Source: Streptococcus mutans
Lineage (GTDB): Bacteria > Bacillota > Bacilli > Lactobacillales > Streptococcaceae
Assembly: GCF_006739205.1 (NCBI RefSeq)
Contig: NZ_AP019720.1
Location: 1,612,001-1,676,000, forward strand
DNA: 64,000 bases
Direction of reading: 5' to 3'
The notes under the pieces are model-generated. The model did no database searches and had not been told where the DNA came from. It saw nothing but the letters and a program-made list of their open reading frames with translations. The first letter of the stretch is position 1; each line of letters begins with the position of its first letter. Of the stretch, positions 55,605 through 64,000 are shown piece by piece. The translations under genes were made by a program, and so were the position numbers.

Positions 55605-57035
55605 TTACAAAACAGCTAAACTGATAAAGTTCAAGATGAAAAGAACATCAAGCACCCAAATAATAGGATGAATATCCTTGGCTTCCTTTTTAATCAATTT
55701 AGAGAAGGTATAAAAGAGAAAACCAGTTGCAATTCCTTGTGTAATACTGTAAGCAAGCCCCATAAAAACAGTTGCAAAAAAGGCTGGAATGGCTTGGCTC
55801 ATGTCAGACCACTCAATGTCTTTGAGACTTGATAGCATCATAATACCGACAATTAAAAGTACTGCTGCTGTTGCCTGCGTTGGAACAATAGCAAGAAGAG
55901 GACTGAAAAAACTTGATACAGCAAAAAGAAGCGCAACGACAACCGCTGTCAGACCCGTACGGCCTCCGGCACCAATACCAGCGGCAGATTCAACAAAAGT
56001 CGTCACATTTGAGGTACCCGCAACTGCTCCAACCGTTGTTCCCACCATGTCTGAAAACAGAGCCTTATCCATTTTATTTTGCAGACCAGATGATGTTGAT
56101 TCACTAGTTACATCAAAAATACCAGCTTTAGCTCCTGTACCAATGAGAGTACCAACATTATCAAAAATATCAGTCAAGGCAAAAGCCAAGATAGTCATCA
56201 AAACCTCAGGAATGCGACCAGCATCTGAAAACAGAGCTCCCAAACCTTTATTGCCAAGAGCCGCTCCAAAAATTGTGCCCAAATCCTTAACAGCAGCCAC
56301 TGGATTATTGGCAGAAAAATCAATTTTTGACAGATCAACAACACCCGCTAAAAGAGCAATAACAGTTGTTACAATAATAGAAAGGATAACCCCGCCTTTG
56401 ATATTTTTAATGATAAAGAAAGCTGTGATAATAATACCAATAACGGCCACGAGAACTGCCGGATTGTTAAAATTAACCAGTGATGGTGTTGCAGAAGAGT
56501 TAGCTGTAATAGAGGCTAGGCCTTTTGCTGCACCTTTACCAGAGACGCTATAAGTTCCTGGATCAATAGCAAAATTCAACAAACCAGCATTCTTAAGACC
56601 AATGTAAGTCAAAAAGATACCAATACCAGCACTGATAGCTTTTTTAAGACTGTCTGGAATTTCATCAATAATCATACGACGAACTCTGGTTAAGGTAATA
56701 ATAATTGAAATAATCCCACAGATAAAAACCATGGCTAAAGCTTCTTGCCAAGTATAACCAAGTGAAAAAACCACTGTATAGGTAAAGAAAGCATTGAGCC
56801 CCATTCCCGGTGCCATAGCATAAGGAATATTAGCATAAAGTCCCATCATCAAGGTTCCCGCGATAGAGCCAATAATAGTTGCTAGAAAAACACCTTGTGA
56901 TGGCATACCTGTCTGACTCAAAATAGAAGGGTTAACAAATAAAATGTAGGACATGGCAAAGAAGGTTGTGATGCCAGCCAACACTTCTGTCCGAACAGTT
57001 GTTTTGTTCTCTTTTAGTTTAAAAAACTTTTCCAT
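55605..57035 (-). CDS. NCS2/AzgA-type purine permease (guanine/hypoxanthine uptake)
   Basis: This 476-residue protein has about twelve membrane helices and fits the AzgA/PbuG/PbuO group: TTVRTEVLAGITTFFAMSYILFVNPSILSQTGMP at the start, YAMAPGMGLNAFFTYTVVFSLGYTWQEALA, LTDIFDNVGTLIGTG and ESAAGIGAGGRTGLTAVV. The family moves purine bases with protons. No purine riboswitch is present in the short 70-bp upstream region, so control may be by PurR or constitutive. Monocistronic. It overlaps nothing. Confidence 0.92.
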   Translation of the reverse strand: MEKFFKLKENKTTVRTEVLAGITTFFAMSYILFVNPSILSQTGMPSQGVFLATIIGSIAGTLMMGLYANIPYAMAPGMGLNAFFTYTVVFSLGYTWQEALAMVFICGIISIIITLTRVRRMIIDEIPDSLKKAISAGIGIFLTYIGLKNAGLLNFAIDPGTYSVSGKGAAKGLASITANSSATPSLVNFNNPAVLVAVIGIIITAFFIIKNIKGGVILSIIVTTVIALLAGVVDLSKIDFSANNPVAAVKDLGTIFGAALGNKGLGALFSDAGRIPEVLMTILAFALTDIFDNVGTLIGTGAKAGIFDVTSESTSSGLQNKMDKALFSDMVGTTVGAVAGTSNVTTFVESAAGIGAGGRTGLTAVVVALLFAVSSFFSPLLAIVPTQATAAVLLIVGIMMLSSLKDIEWSDMSQAIPAFFATVFMGLAYSITQGIATGFLFYTFSKLIKKEAKDIHPIIWVLDVLFILNFISLAVL

Positions 57036-57104
57036 TAAAAATAGTTCTCCTTTTTATGAACGCTAAGTCTTATTATAGCTAAAGATGAAATGGTATTCAA
57101 GAGC

Positions 57105-57704
57105 CTATTTGCTGCTTTCCTTATCAAGAAAAAGCAAAACCATGATTTGAATAAAGCTAAATCCCACAATAAAAGGTAGAACATCTGCTGATAAGAGTTT
57201 ACTTAATTCAGTAATGACTACTGTTGGACGCAAGACAAGATCCCAAGAATTAAGTCTGGCATAGCGTCCTAGATGGATGGCAAAACTAGAAATCACAGAC
57301 AGCAATATTAGAACAAACAGCTTAAAATAATATTCTTTAATCACAAAACGTTTCAATAACTGATTGACACTCTCAACACCGCACAAGGAACCAAAAAGAA
57401 TACTAGCCAAAAACAAAAAATAGTGAATCAGACTCTGAACATTACTAAAACTACTGCCAATAAAATCCATGTGCACCAAATCCGTCAACATATAAAAAGT
57501 ATTGGGATAGAAGAAAAGCCAAAATAACGTAAAAATAAAGGTTAATGAAAGATTTTTAAAACGATTAAGGCAAAAACTAAAATCCAAAGCCAAAAGGGCC
57601 AGAAACATATTCCAAATTAAATACGTTTCTTTTATTTGAAAATAAACAATAGCTCCAGAAATCATAAAGAAAAAAAGATGGCTGATAAGCAATTTATTTT
57701 TCAT
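57105..57704 (-). CDS. DUF1361 membrane protein
   Basis: This 199-residue protein has about seven membrane helices and the DUF1361 motif: ALLALDFSFCLNRF, WLFFYPNTFYMLTDLVHM and IHLGRYARLNSWDL. The family is found in many bacteria without known function. GGAGGTG precedes the ATG. It is monocistronic between the purine permease and the Cof phosphatase. The 309-bp gap upstream (57705-58013) holds no gene I can see beyond promoter-like A/T-rich sequence. Confidence 0.88.
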   Translation of the reverse strand: MKNKLLISHLFFFMISGAIVYFQIKETYLIWNMFLALLALDFSFCLNRFKNLSLTFIFTLFWLFFYPNTFYMLTDLVHMDFIGSSFSNVQSLIHYFLFLASILFGSLCGVESVNQLLKRFVIKEYYFKLFVLILLSVISSFAIHLGRYARLNSWDLVLRPTVVITELSKLLSADVLPFIVGFSFIQIMVLLFLDKESSK

Positions 57705-58001
57705 AAAACACCTCCACTTGTAAAATAAAATTATACCATATTCTCAAAAATGATATCTTCTATCTAGAGTTCACTATTAAGAAGTTCTTAGAACCTCAAT
57801 TTTACTATTCTATCCTAGCAAGCCTTTTAAATTTTTTACTGAAATAAAATTTGATAATCACCGCTCTATCATTGATTTTCCTTATAATAGTAGTAAAAAC
57901 AGTTTGGTTTAAGTAAGAGCATCCTCAATTAATCATTGAAATATTTCGTTCAAAAAGCACACTAATCATCCCTTCACTTGCTTAATTTTCTTCTTTTCTG
58001 C

Positions 58002-58007
58002 TATAAT
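58002..58007 (+). promoter_or_regulatory. Extended -10 box 6 bases before the Cof phosphatase start
   Basis: TGC-TATAAT at 58002-58007, with TTGCTT 18 bases upstream, predicts transcription start at the ATG (58014). No Shine-Dalgarno sequence exists. Confidence 0.55.
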
Positions 58008-58013
58008 TTTGCT

Positions 58014-58826
58014 ATGATTAAAAAAATGATTGCCATTGATTTAGATGGTACGCTTCTCAAAAGTGACGGAACACTTTCCGATTACACTGTCGCTATTATT
58101 AAAAAAATTCAAGAGCAAGGACACTTGGTTATCATTACGACTGGCCGGCCCTACCGTATGGCTTTGGAATTTTATAAAATTCTAGGATTAAAAACACCAA
58201 TGATTAATTTCAATGGTTCTTTGATTCACATTCCTGAGAAAAAATGGGCTGGTGAACACAAGGTTCGGATTGACCGAAGGTATCTTTTTGACGTTTTAAA
58301 GAATGAAAAGGCCTTTGAAGCAGACTTTATTGCCAGTGAATACCGCAAAAAATTTTACTTGACACTTGATCACCGTCACGCCATTAAACCAGAGATCTTT
58401 GGTGTTAAAGAATTGACAAATAAGATGCAGCTTAAACCTGAAAAGATTACACGGGATCCCCATGCCCTTCTTATGCAGACCCGAGTTGCTGATAAATATG
58501 CTCTAGCTAATGATATGCGTCGCCATTTCAATCATGAAATGGAAATCAGCAGCTGGGGCGGCCCTATGAATATCCTTGAATTTTCACCCAAAGGAGTGCA
58601 CAAAGCTTATGCACTAAAAAATCTGCTCAAAACGCTCAATCTTTCTCGAGATGATTTAATAGCCTTTGGTGATGAACATAACGATCGGCAAATGTTAGCC
58701 TTTGCTTCTGTCGGCTATGCCATGAAAAATGCCAGTGAAGTACTATTACCTTATGCTGATAAAATGACACAATTTGACAATGATCACGATGGCGTGGCTA
58801 AAGAACTAAAAAAATTGTTTTTATAG
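58014..58826 (+). CDS. HAD-superfamily Cof-type phosphatase
   Basis: This is a Cof-type HAD IIB phosphatase of 270 residues: MIAIDLDGTLLKSDG (motif I), ITTGRPYRMALEF (motif II), FSPKGVHKAYALKNLL (motif III Lys), and IAFGDEHNDRQMLAFASVGYAMKNASE (motif IV). The start MIKKMIAIDLDG at 58014 matches the usual N-terminus; an upstream in-frame ATG overlaps the promoter. No ribosome-binding site precedes it and the -10 box ends 6 bases before, so it may be leaderless. It is a distant paralog of the enzyme at 38284-39105. The substrate is unknown. Confidence 0.92.
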   Translation: MIKKMIAIDLDGTLLKSDGTLSDYTVAIIKKIQEQGHLVIITTGRPYRMALEFYKILGLKTPMINFNGSLIHIPEKKWAGEHKVRIDRRYLFDVLKNEKAFEADFIASEYRKKFYLTLDHRHAIKPEIFGVKELTNKMQLKPEKITRDPHALLMQTRVADKYALANDMRRHFNHEMEISSWGGPMNILEFSPKGVHKAYALKNLLKTLNLSRDDLIAFGDEHNDRQMLAFASVGYAMKNASEVLLPYADKMTQFDNDHDGVAKELKKLFL

Positions 58827-58829
58827 AGT

Positions 58830-58868
58830 AAAAAAGGTTTGTCAAAATATTTTGACAAACCTTTTTTT
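58830..58868 (+). terminator. Terminator after the Cof phosphatase gene
   Basis: AAAAAGGTTTGTCAAAA and TTTTGACAAACCTTTTTTT form a perfect stem-loop of about 15 bp with a long T-run, directly after the stop codon. Confidence 0.88.
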
Positions 58869-58941
58869 GACCATTATGCAAAGGATTTTTGATAGACCTT
58901 TTTCCTAAAAGAGAGTAAGATGAAGATAAACGAGGTAACCT

Positions 58942-59349
58942 ATGAACATTGGAGAAAAACTCAAAACAGCACGCCAACAATCTCATCTAACTCAAGAAGC
59001 TGTCGCTGACTTAATCTTAGTTTCCAGACAAACCATCTCTAATTGGGAAAATGAAAAATCTTACCCAGACATTGTCAATTTGATAAAACTTAGTGACCTT
59101 TATCAGATTAGTTTAGACACACTGTTAAAAGACGATGGAAAAATGATCGAACATCTAGATAAGACAACTAATGCTGTTAAAAGCAATCAAAAACTGCAAA
59201 CTTTTTTATTAAGCTATCTGGCGATGATAACCTGTCTGCTGTTTTTGTCATTATTCTTTCTAAAAAGTTATTATTTCTTATTGTTTTTAAGTATTATCAT
59301 GATTTTAGGTGTACTTATTTTGTTTTATCAAATCATAAAAAGAATTTAG
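58942..59349 (+). CDS. XRE-family regulator with C-terminal membrane helices
   Basis: This 135-residue protein has an N-terminal helix-turn-helix (MNIGEKLKTARQQSHLTQEA through RQTISNWENEKSYPDIVNLIKLSDLYQISLDTLL, about 1-62) and, after a linker, two hydrophobic helices (about 90-106 and 111-131). It resembles membrane-tethered XRE regulators of Firmicutes. It is followed three bases later by a small membrane protein gene, so the two may sense a membrane signal together. Targets are unknown. Confidence 0.85.
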   Translation: MNIGEKLKTARQQSHLTQEAVADLILVSRQTISNWENEKSYPDIVNLIKLSDLYQISLDTLLKDDGKMIEHLDKTTNAVKSNQKLQTFLLSYLAMITCLLFLSLFFLKSYYFLLFLSIIMILGVLILFYQIIKRI

Positions 59350-59361
59350 AAGGTGATTGTA

Positions 59362-59685
59362 ATGATGATACAACAAATAATGTTAATAATCAGTCTTTTT
59401 CTCTTTTTGATAGGTGCTATTTTAACCAGCTATCAAATTTTTAAAATTGTTGAACTTGATGCACGAGCTAGAGGACTAAATAATCCCGAACTTTGGGGAC
59501 TTTCTACTGCTGGCAGAGGAAATATTATCGGTCTTATTCTCTATTTTAAACATCGGGAAGATTATCCTATCAAAAACTTTCCACCCAAAAAGCAGGCAGA
59601 GAGTTCAAAACGTAAGAGATGGGCTATCCTTACCCTTTTTCTAGCAGGACTTGGTGCTGTTGGTATCGTTTTAGCTACTTTTTAG
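59362..59685 (+). CDS. Small membrane protein paired with the XRE regulator
   Basis: I start it at the ATG at 59362, six bases after AAGGTG; a GTG three codons earlier overlaps that site. The 107-residue protein has two membrane helices (about 3-22 and 86-104) separated by a cytoplasmic loop with GLNNPELWGLSTAGRGN and a basic stretch (KKQAESSKRKR). I do not recognise a family. Its position right behind the membrane-anchored XRE gene suggests a joint role. Confidence 0.7.
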   Translation: MMIQQIMLIISLFLFLIGAILTSYQIFKIVELDARARGLNNPELWGLSTAGRGNIIGLILYFKHREDYPIKNFPPKKQAESSKRKRWAILTLFLAGLGAVGIVLATF

Positions 59686-59690
59686 CTCAA

Positions 59691-60803
59691 TTAAGTCTTA
59701 AAATCGTCTGCTGTTAAGGAAAGCTCCTCTCTGGCACTATCTTCCAGAGCAGTTACTGTTACACCTAAAAGACGGACACCAGAATTATTTTCTGTCAGAT
59801 GATCAAAAATGCGATGAGCTGAACGCTCAATAACTTCAAAATCCTGAGTGGGTACATCTAAGGTTTTTCGCTTGGTCAGTGTTGAAAAATCCGAATAACG
59901 AACTTTAATAACGACAATCTTTCCTTTGCGCCCATGCTTTTTTAAACTGTCAGCTACTCGTCTGGCAGTCTTTGATAGTTCCAGTTTAATATCTTCATCA
60001 TTATAAAGCAATTTCCCATAGGTCCTCTCACTGCCAATAGATTTACGAATGCGGTCGTTTTTGACAGGAGAATTACTGATACCACGTGCTTTACGATACA
60101 GATCAAAGCCAAAACGCCCAAAAAGATCAATCAAGGTCATTTCCGGCACCTGTTGCAAATCCTTACCCGTAAAGATATGAAGAGCATGCAGTTTCTCAAC
60201 AGATTTTTTCCCCACACCATAAAACTTTTCAATAGGTAAGGTTGCTAAGAAGCCTTCTGCATCCTGTGGCAAAATGACTGTTAAACCATGCGGCTTATCA
60301 TAATCGCTAGCCAACTTAGCTAAAAATTTATTGTAGGAGACACCAGCAGAACAAGTTAAATGAAATTCTTCCCAAATATCGCGTTGGATAAGTTTAGCAA
60401 TCTTCACTGCTGATTTTATGTTCAATTTATTTTCAGTAACATCTAAATAGGCTTCATCAATACTCATGGGTTCTACCAAATCTGTATAACGTCTAAAAAT
60501 TTCTCTGACTTGTAATCCAATTTGACGGTATTTAGTATGATTGCCTCTGATAAAAATAGCTTGCGGACAACGTTCGTAAGCTTCTTTTGAACTCATGGCT
60601 GAGTGAATACCAAATTCTCTGGCCAAATAATTAGCTGTCGAAACAACACCACGGCCGCCTGTTTGACGGGGGTCAGCACCAATTACAAGCGGTTTACCTT
60701 TCAATTTAGGATTATCACGTTCTTCTACTGCAGCAAAAAAGGCATCCATATCAATATGAATAATTTTTCGTGACGTATCATTAATCAGCGGAAAAATAAG
60801 CAT
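59691..60803 (-). CDS. dinB: DNA polymerase IV (DinB/DinP, Y family)
   Basis: This 370-residue translesion polymerase has [19 protein letters not shown] (catalytic Asp), [31 protein letters not shown] (second acidic pair), [17 protein letters not shown], and a little-finger domain with [23 protein letters not shown] precedes the ATG. It converges with the small membrane protein gene (5-bp gap) and is divergent from pflB, with a large inverted repeat between. Confidence 0.96.
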   Translation of the reverse strand: MLIFPLINDTSRKIIHIDMDAFFAAVEERDNPKLKGKPLVIGADPRQTGGRGVVSTANYLAREFGIHSAMSSKEAYERCPQAIFIRGNHTKYRQIGLQVREIFRRYTDLVEPMSIDEAYLDVTENKLNIKSAVKIAKLIQRDIWEEFHLTCSAGVSYNKFLAKLASDYDKPHGLTVILPQDAEGFLATLPIEKFYGVGKKSVEKLHALHIFTGKDLQQVPEMTLIDLFGRFGFDLYRKARGISNSPVKNDRIRKSIGSERTYGKLLYNDEDIKLELSKTARRVADSLKKHGRKGKIVVIKVRYSDFSTLTKRKTLDVPTQDFEVIERSAHRIFDHLTENNSGVRLLGVTVTALEDSAREELSLTADDFKT

Positions 60804-60870
60804 CGCAACCTCTTTTATGATTTGTTGTATCCATTATATAATCTTTCTGTACTTTCCGCCACTTTTTGTA

Positions 60871-60913
60871 TTTATAATACAGTTAAGCTTCTTTTAATAA
60901 ACTGTATTATAAA
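60871..60913. promoter_or_regulatory. 14-bp inverted repeat between dinB and pflB
   Basis: TTTATAATACAGTT (60871-60884) and AACTGTATTATAAA (60900-60913) are perfect inverted copies 15 bases apart. Each contains a TATAAT, so a -10 box reads in each direction. It may be a regulator's operator covering the dinB promoter. Confidence 0.55.
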
Positions 60914-60945
60914 AGAAATCGCTTACAAGCAAGTTCTTTCGCTTG

Positions 60946-60976
60946 TGTAACCGGTTACTGTATGATAGAATATAAT
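60946..60976 (+). promoter_or_regulatory. pflB promoter region with cre-like site
   Basis: GTAACCGGTTAC (60947-60958) is a perfect 12-bp palindrome within TGTAACCGGTTACT, one base from a CcpA cre consensus. TATAAT lies at 60971-60976. No good -35 is seen at 17 bases, which suggests activator-dependent expression. Confidence 0.55.
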
Positions 60977-60984
60977 CGTAAATT

Positions 60985-61003
60985 GTAACAGATTAACTGT
61001 TAC
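60985..61003 (+). promoter_or_regulatory. Inverted repeat in the pflB leader
   Basis: GTAACAG-ATTAA-CTGTTAC is a perfect 7-bp inverted repeat just after the -10 box and before the ribosome-binding site. It could be a second operator or a leader hairpin. Confidence 0.45.
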
Positions 61004-61025
61004 TAGAATAGAGGGGAACTCAATT

Positions 61026-63353
61026 ATGGCAACTGTCAAAACTAACACTGACGTTTTTGAAAAAGCCTGGGAAGGCTTTAAAGGAACTGACTGGAAAGAC
61101 AGAGCAAGCATTTCTCGCTTTGTTCAAGACAACTACACTCCATATGACGGAGACGAAAGTTTTCTTGCCGGCCCTACTGAACGTTCACTTCACATCAAAA
61201 AAGTCGTAGAAGAAACTAAAGCGCATTACGAAGAAACACGTTTTCCAATGGATACACGTATTACATCTATTGCTGATATCCCAGCAGGTTATATTGACAA
61301 GGAAAATGAATTGATTTTTGGTATCCAAAACGATGAACTTTTTAAGCTGAACTTCATGCCAAAAGGCGGTATTCGCATGGCTGAAACAGCTTTGAAAGAA
61401 CATGGTTATGAACCAGACCCTGCCGTTCATGAAATCTTTACTAAATATGCAACAACCGTTAATGATGGTATCTTTCGTGCTTACACTTCAAACATTCGCC
61501 GTGCACGTCATGCCCACACTGTAACTGGTCTCCCAGATGCATACTCTCGCGGACGTATTATTGGAGTTTATGCCCGTCTTGCTCTCTATGGTGCTGACTA
61601 CTTGATGCAAGAAAAAGTGAACGACTGGAACTCAATTGCTGAAATTGATGAAGAATCAATTCGTCTTCGTGAAGAAATCAATCTTCAATATCAGGCACTT
61701 GGCCAAGTAGTGCGGTTGGGTGATCTGTATGGTCTTGATGTTCGCAAACCTGCTATGAATGTTAAGGAAGCTATCCAATGGATTAATATCGCCTTTATGG
61801 CTGTCTGCCGCGTTATCAATGGTGCTGCAACTTCTCTTGGACGTGTCCCAATCGTTCTTGATATCTTTGCAGAACGTGACCTTGCTCGTGGTACTTTCAC
61901 TGAATCAGAAATCCAAGAATTCGTTGATGACTTCGTTATGAAACTTCGTACGGTTAAATTTGCACGTACTAAGGCTTATGACGAACTTTATTCAGGTGAC
62001 CCAACATTTATTACGACTTCTATGGCTGGTATGGGAGCTGATGGACGTCACCGTGTTACTAAGATGGACTACCGTTTCTTAAATACGCTTGATAATATTG
62101 GCAATGCTCCAGAACCTAACTTAACCGTTCTTTGGTCAAGTAAATTGCCTTACTCTTTCCGTCATTATTGTATGTCTATGAGCCACAAGCATTCTTCAAT
62201 TCAATATGAAGGTGTCACAACTATGGCTAAAGAAGGTTATGGTGAAATGTCATGTATCTCATGCTGTGTATCTCCGCTTGATCCTGAAAACGAAGATCGT
62301 CGCCACAATCTACAATACTTTGGTGCTCGCGTTAACGTTCTTAAAGCACTTCTTACAGGTCTTAATGGCGGTTACGACGATGTTCACAAAGACTACAAAG
62401 TATTTGATGTCGAACCTATCCGTGATGAAGTCCTTGATTTTGAAACGGTTAAAGCTAATTTTGAAAAAGCACTTGATTGGTTGACTGATACTTACGTGGA
62501 CGCAATGAATATCATTCACTATATGACTGATAAATATAACTATGAAGCCGTTCAAATGGCCTTCTTACCAACACGTGTTAAAGCCAATATGGGATTTGGT
62601 ATTTGCGGATTCTCTAATACAGTTGATTCATTATCAGCTATTAAATATGCTACTGTAAAACCTATCCGTGATGAAGATGGTTACATTTACGACTATGAAA
62701 CTGTTGGTAACTTCCCTCGTTACGGAGAAGATGATGACCGTGTAGACTCAATCGCTGAATGGTTGCTTGAAGCTTTCCATACTCGTCTTGCACGTCATAA
62801 ACTGTACAAAGATTCCGAAGCTACTGTATCATTGCTTACAATCACTTCTAATGTTGCTTATTCTAAACAAACTGGTAATTCTCCAGTTCACAAGGGTGTT
62901 TACCTCAATGAAGATGGTTCTGTGAACTTGTCTAAAGTAGAATTCTTCTCACCAGGTGCTAACCCATCAAATAAAGCTTCCGGCGGCTGGTTACAAAACT
63001 TGAACTCATTGAAGAAACTTGACTTTGCTCACGCAAATGATGGTATCTCATTGACAACTCAAGTTTCACCAAAAGCTCTTGGTAAGACATTCGATGAACA
63101 AGTTGCTAACTTAGTAACAATTCTTGATGGTTACTTTGAAGGCGGCGGTCAACACGTTAACTTGAACGTTATGGATCTTAAAGATGTTTATGACAAGATC
63201 ATGAATGGTGAAGATGTTATCGTTCGTATCTCAGGTTACTGTGTTAACACTAAATACCTTACTAAAGAACAAAAGACTGAATTGACACAACGTGTTTTCC
63301 ATGAAGTTCTTTCAATGGATGATGCAGCTACAGACTTGGTTAACAACAAATAA
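61026..63353 (+). CDS. pflB: Pyruvate formate-lyase
   Basis: PflB splits pyruvate with CoA into acetyl-CoA and formate under anaerobic sugar limitation, the mixed-acid route of S. mutans. The 775-residue glycyl-radical enzyme has its catalytic cysteine pair Cys413-Cys414 in [15 protein letters not shown] and the radical-bearing Gly737 in VRISGYCV. Near-complete PFL sequence is present, with no truncation. GAGGGGAA precedes the ATG. The activase PflA is not in the window. Monocistronic, with its own terminator. Confidence 0.98.
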   Translation: MATVKTNTDVFEKAWEGFKGTDWKDRASISRFVQDNYTPYDGDESFLAGPTERSLHIKKVVEETKAHYEETRFPMDTRITSIADIPAGYIDKENELIFGIQNDELFKLNFMPKGGIRMAETALKEHGYEPDPAVHEIFTKYATTVNDGIFRAYTSNIRRARHAHTVTGLPDAYSRGRIIGVYARLALYGADYLMQEKVNDWNSIAEIDEESIRLREEINLQYQALGQVVRLGDLYGLDVRKPAMNVKEAIQWINIAFMAVCRVINGAATSLGRVPIVLDIFAERDLARGTFTESEIQEFVDDFVMKLRTVKFARTKAYDELYSGDPTFITTSMAGMGADGRHRVTKMDYRFLNTLDNIGNAPEPNLTVLWSSKLPYSFRHYCMSMSHKHSSIQYEGVTTMAKEGYGEMSCISCCVSPLDPENEDRRHNLQYFGARVNVLKALLTGLNGGYDDVHKDYKVFDVEPIRDEVLDFETVKANFEKALDWLTDTYVDAMNIIHYMTDKYNYEAVQMAFLPTRVKANMGFGICGFSNTVDSLSAIKYATVKPIRDEDGYIYDYETVGNFPRYGEDDDRVDSIAEWLLEAFHTRLARHKLYKDSEATVSLLTITSNVAYSKQTGNSPVHKGVYLNEDGSVNLSKVEFFSPGANPSNKASGGWLQNLNSLKKLDFAHANDGISLTTQVSPKALGKTFDEQVANLVTILDGYFEGGGQHVNLNVMDLKDVYDKIMNGEDVIVRISGYCVNTKYLTKEQKTELTQRVFHEVLSMDDAATDLVNNK

Positions 63354-63372
63354 GAGTTAAACAGTTTAGTTT

Positions 63373-63403
63373 AAAAGACCTCACTCATAAAAGTGAGGTC
63401 TTT
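63373..63403 (+). terminator. Terminator of pflB
   Basis: AAAGACCTCACT and AGTGAGGTCTTT form a perfect stem around CATAAA, followed by ATTTGCTTT, 20 bases after the pflB stop. Confidence 0.8.
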
Positions 63404-63480
63404 ATTTGCTTTCGGGTACGATCAAAGCAGTGAGAGCTTTTTATATTCTAAAAACTCACAAATTCAGAAAAAAACAGCTC

Positions 63481-63509
63481 TTGTGATTTGAAAAGCTTTT
63501 AGCTACAAT
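63481..63509 (+). promoter_or_regulatory. GNAT gene promoter 6 bases before the start codon
   Basis: TTGTGA (63481-63486) and TACAAT (63504-63509) are spaced 17 bases apart. The ATG at 63516 lies 6 bases further, so transcription would start at the start codon. Confidence 0.6.
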
Positions 63510-63515
63510 AATATT

Positions 63516-63956
63516 ATGAAAATTAATTATACTCGCGACACACTGTCATCCACCTATCTTGATGCAGTAAAAATTAGAAACATTGTCTTCGTTCAAGGAC
63601 AAGGTGTCCCATTAACTATTGAAGTTGATAAGAACGAAGCACATTGCATTCATTTTGTACTTTATGATGACAAAAATAAGGCTGTTGCAACCTGTCGTCT
63701 TTTACCCACGCAGGATAGAATCACAGCGACCTTACAGCGCATGGCTGTTTTACCGGGCAATCGCGGTAAAAATTATGGAAAACTCATTCTAGATACTGCA
63801 ACAGACTTCGCCAAAAAGCAGGGTTATCAGCAAATGACTTTACATGCTCAATTGAGTGCCAAAGGTTTCTACCAAAGAATGCAGTTTAAATCTTTAGGAC
63901 AAGAATTTGAGGAAGCTGGCATTAAGCATATTACTATGACAAAAGCTTTGTCATAA
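63516..63956 (+). CDS. GNAT-family N-acetyltransferase
   Basis: This 146-residue protein has the GNAT fold: AVATCRLLPTQDRITATLQRMAVLPGNRGKNYGKLIL with the acetyl-CoA motif (R-x-x-G-x-G/K-like, GNRGKNYGKLI at about 87-97), and KQGYQQMTLHAQLSAKGFYQRMQFKSLGQEF. It resembles ElaA/YjcF-type acetyltransferases. No ribosome-binding site precedes the ATG, which suggests a leaderless mRNA. The substrate is unknown. Confidence 0.9.
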   Translation: MKINYTRDTLSSTYLDAVKIRNIVFVQGQGVPLTIEVDKNEAHCIHFVLYDDKNKAVATCRLLPTQDRITATLQRMAVLPGNRGKNYGKLILDTATDFAKKQGYQQMTLHAQLSAKGFYQRMQFKSLGQEFEEAGIKHITMTKALS

Positions 63957-64000
63957 ATATGTTTATATGATGACTGTATTCGTACAATCATCTTGATTCT

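Noticed and set aside
55789-56553. 254-codon plus-strand frame
   Set aside because: It is antisense to the purine permease, whose membrane-helix composition creates long antisense frames; no start signal or family.
57036-57104. Purine riboswitch upstream of the purine permease
   Set aside because: The leader is too short and lacks the conserved purine aptamer sequence.

Overview
The window looks like a chromosomal segment of Streptococcus mutans or a very close relative. This is inferred from AT-rich Firmicute codon use, streptococcal gene orders (rsmH-ftsL-pbp2X-mraY; rimP-nusA-ylxR-ylxQ-infB), a copYAZ operon, a mutacin VI-type bacteriocin gene behind ComE boxes, a BrpA-type LCP protein and a pyruvate formate-lyase gene. 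No search was possible, so species and gene names rest on recognition of the sequences. Nothing resembles a prophage, a transposase or a CRISPR array. Most of the window is core housekeeping, and the unusual content lies mainly in leaders, promoters and small accessory loci.

Layout. 1-5000: partial THUMP rRNA methyltransferase, RNase P RNA, gpsB, a YpsA-family gene, and recU-pbp1A. 5000-9200: pepC, then the NAD salvage operon pncB-nadE, whose leader is two tandem ~112-nt copies of an apparently structured RNA. 9200-13000: trxB, a small membrane protein and a cystine-type ABC importer (tcyABC) behind a CysR/CmbR-like box. 13000-19400: DEAD-box helicase and the cell-wall cluster. 19700-23000: proBA, a PepSY lipoprotein and a DUF896 protein. 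23100-26500: glyQS behind a glycine T-box. 26500-33100: a MarR/SRPBCC/EVE mini-operon, a TetR regulator and a divergent 1433-residue acyl-CoA dehydratase-activase fusion. 33200-39100: nagA with a NagR-like operator, an ABC/LytTR/DUF3021 operon, a YgjV membrane protein next to a MITE-like repeat, and a Cof phosphatase. 39300-43300: copYAZ and the bacteriocin locus. 43300-49300: rbfA and the nusA-infB operon, then tRNA-Ser(GGA). 49300-57700: trmB-ccrZ, ecsAB, hit, brpA, a decayed gene, tsaE, a purine permease and a DUF1361 protein. 57900-64000: Cof phosphatase, an XRE pair, dinB, pflB and a GNAT acetyltransferase.

How the parts work together. Wall synthesis and division are represented by gpsB, recU-pbp1A, rsmH-ftsL-pbp2X-mraY, ccrZ and brpA. 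Translation is represented by glyQS, rimP-nusA-infB, rbfA, trmB, tsaE, RNase P RNA and tRNA-Ser. Redox and fermentation are served by pncB-nadE, trxB, tcyABC and pflB. Metal stress is served by copYAZ and competition by the bacteriocin with its candidate immunity gene.

The best leads are: (1) the tandem pncB leader RNA, with compensatory changes in a shared helix; (2) four genes (rsmH, proB, a Cof phosphatase, a GNAT enzyme) whose ATG lies only 6-7 nt after a -10 box with no Shine-Dalgarno, suggesting leaderless mRNAs; (3) rimP, where the only good ribosome-binding site points to a non-canonical ATC start; (4) the large activase fusion with its TetR partner; and (5) an exact match to the TGATA-N9-TATCA-N3-TGATA pattern upstream of tcyA.
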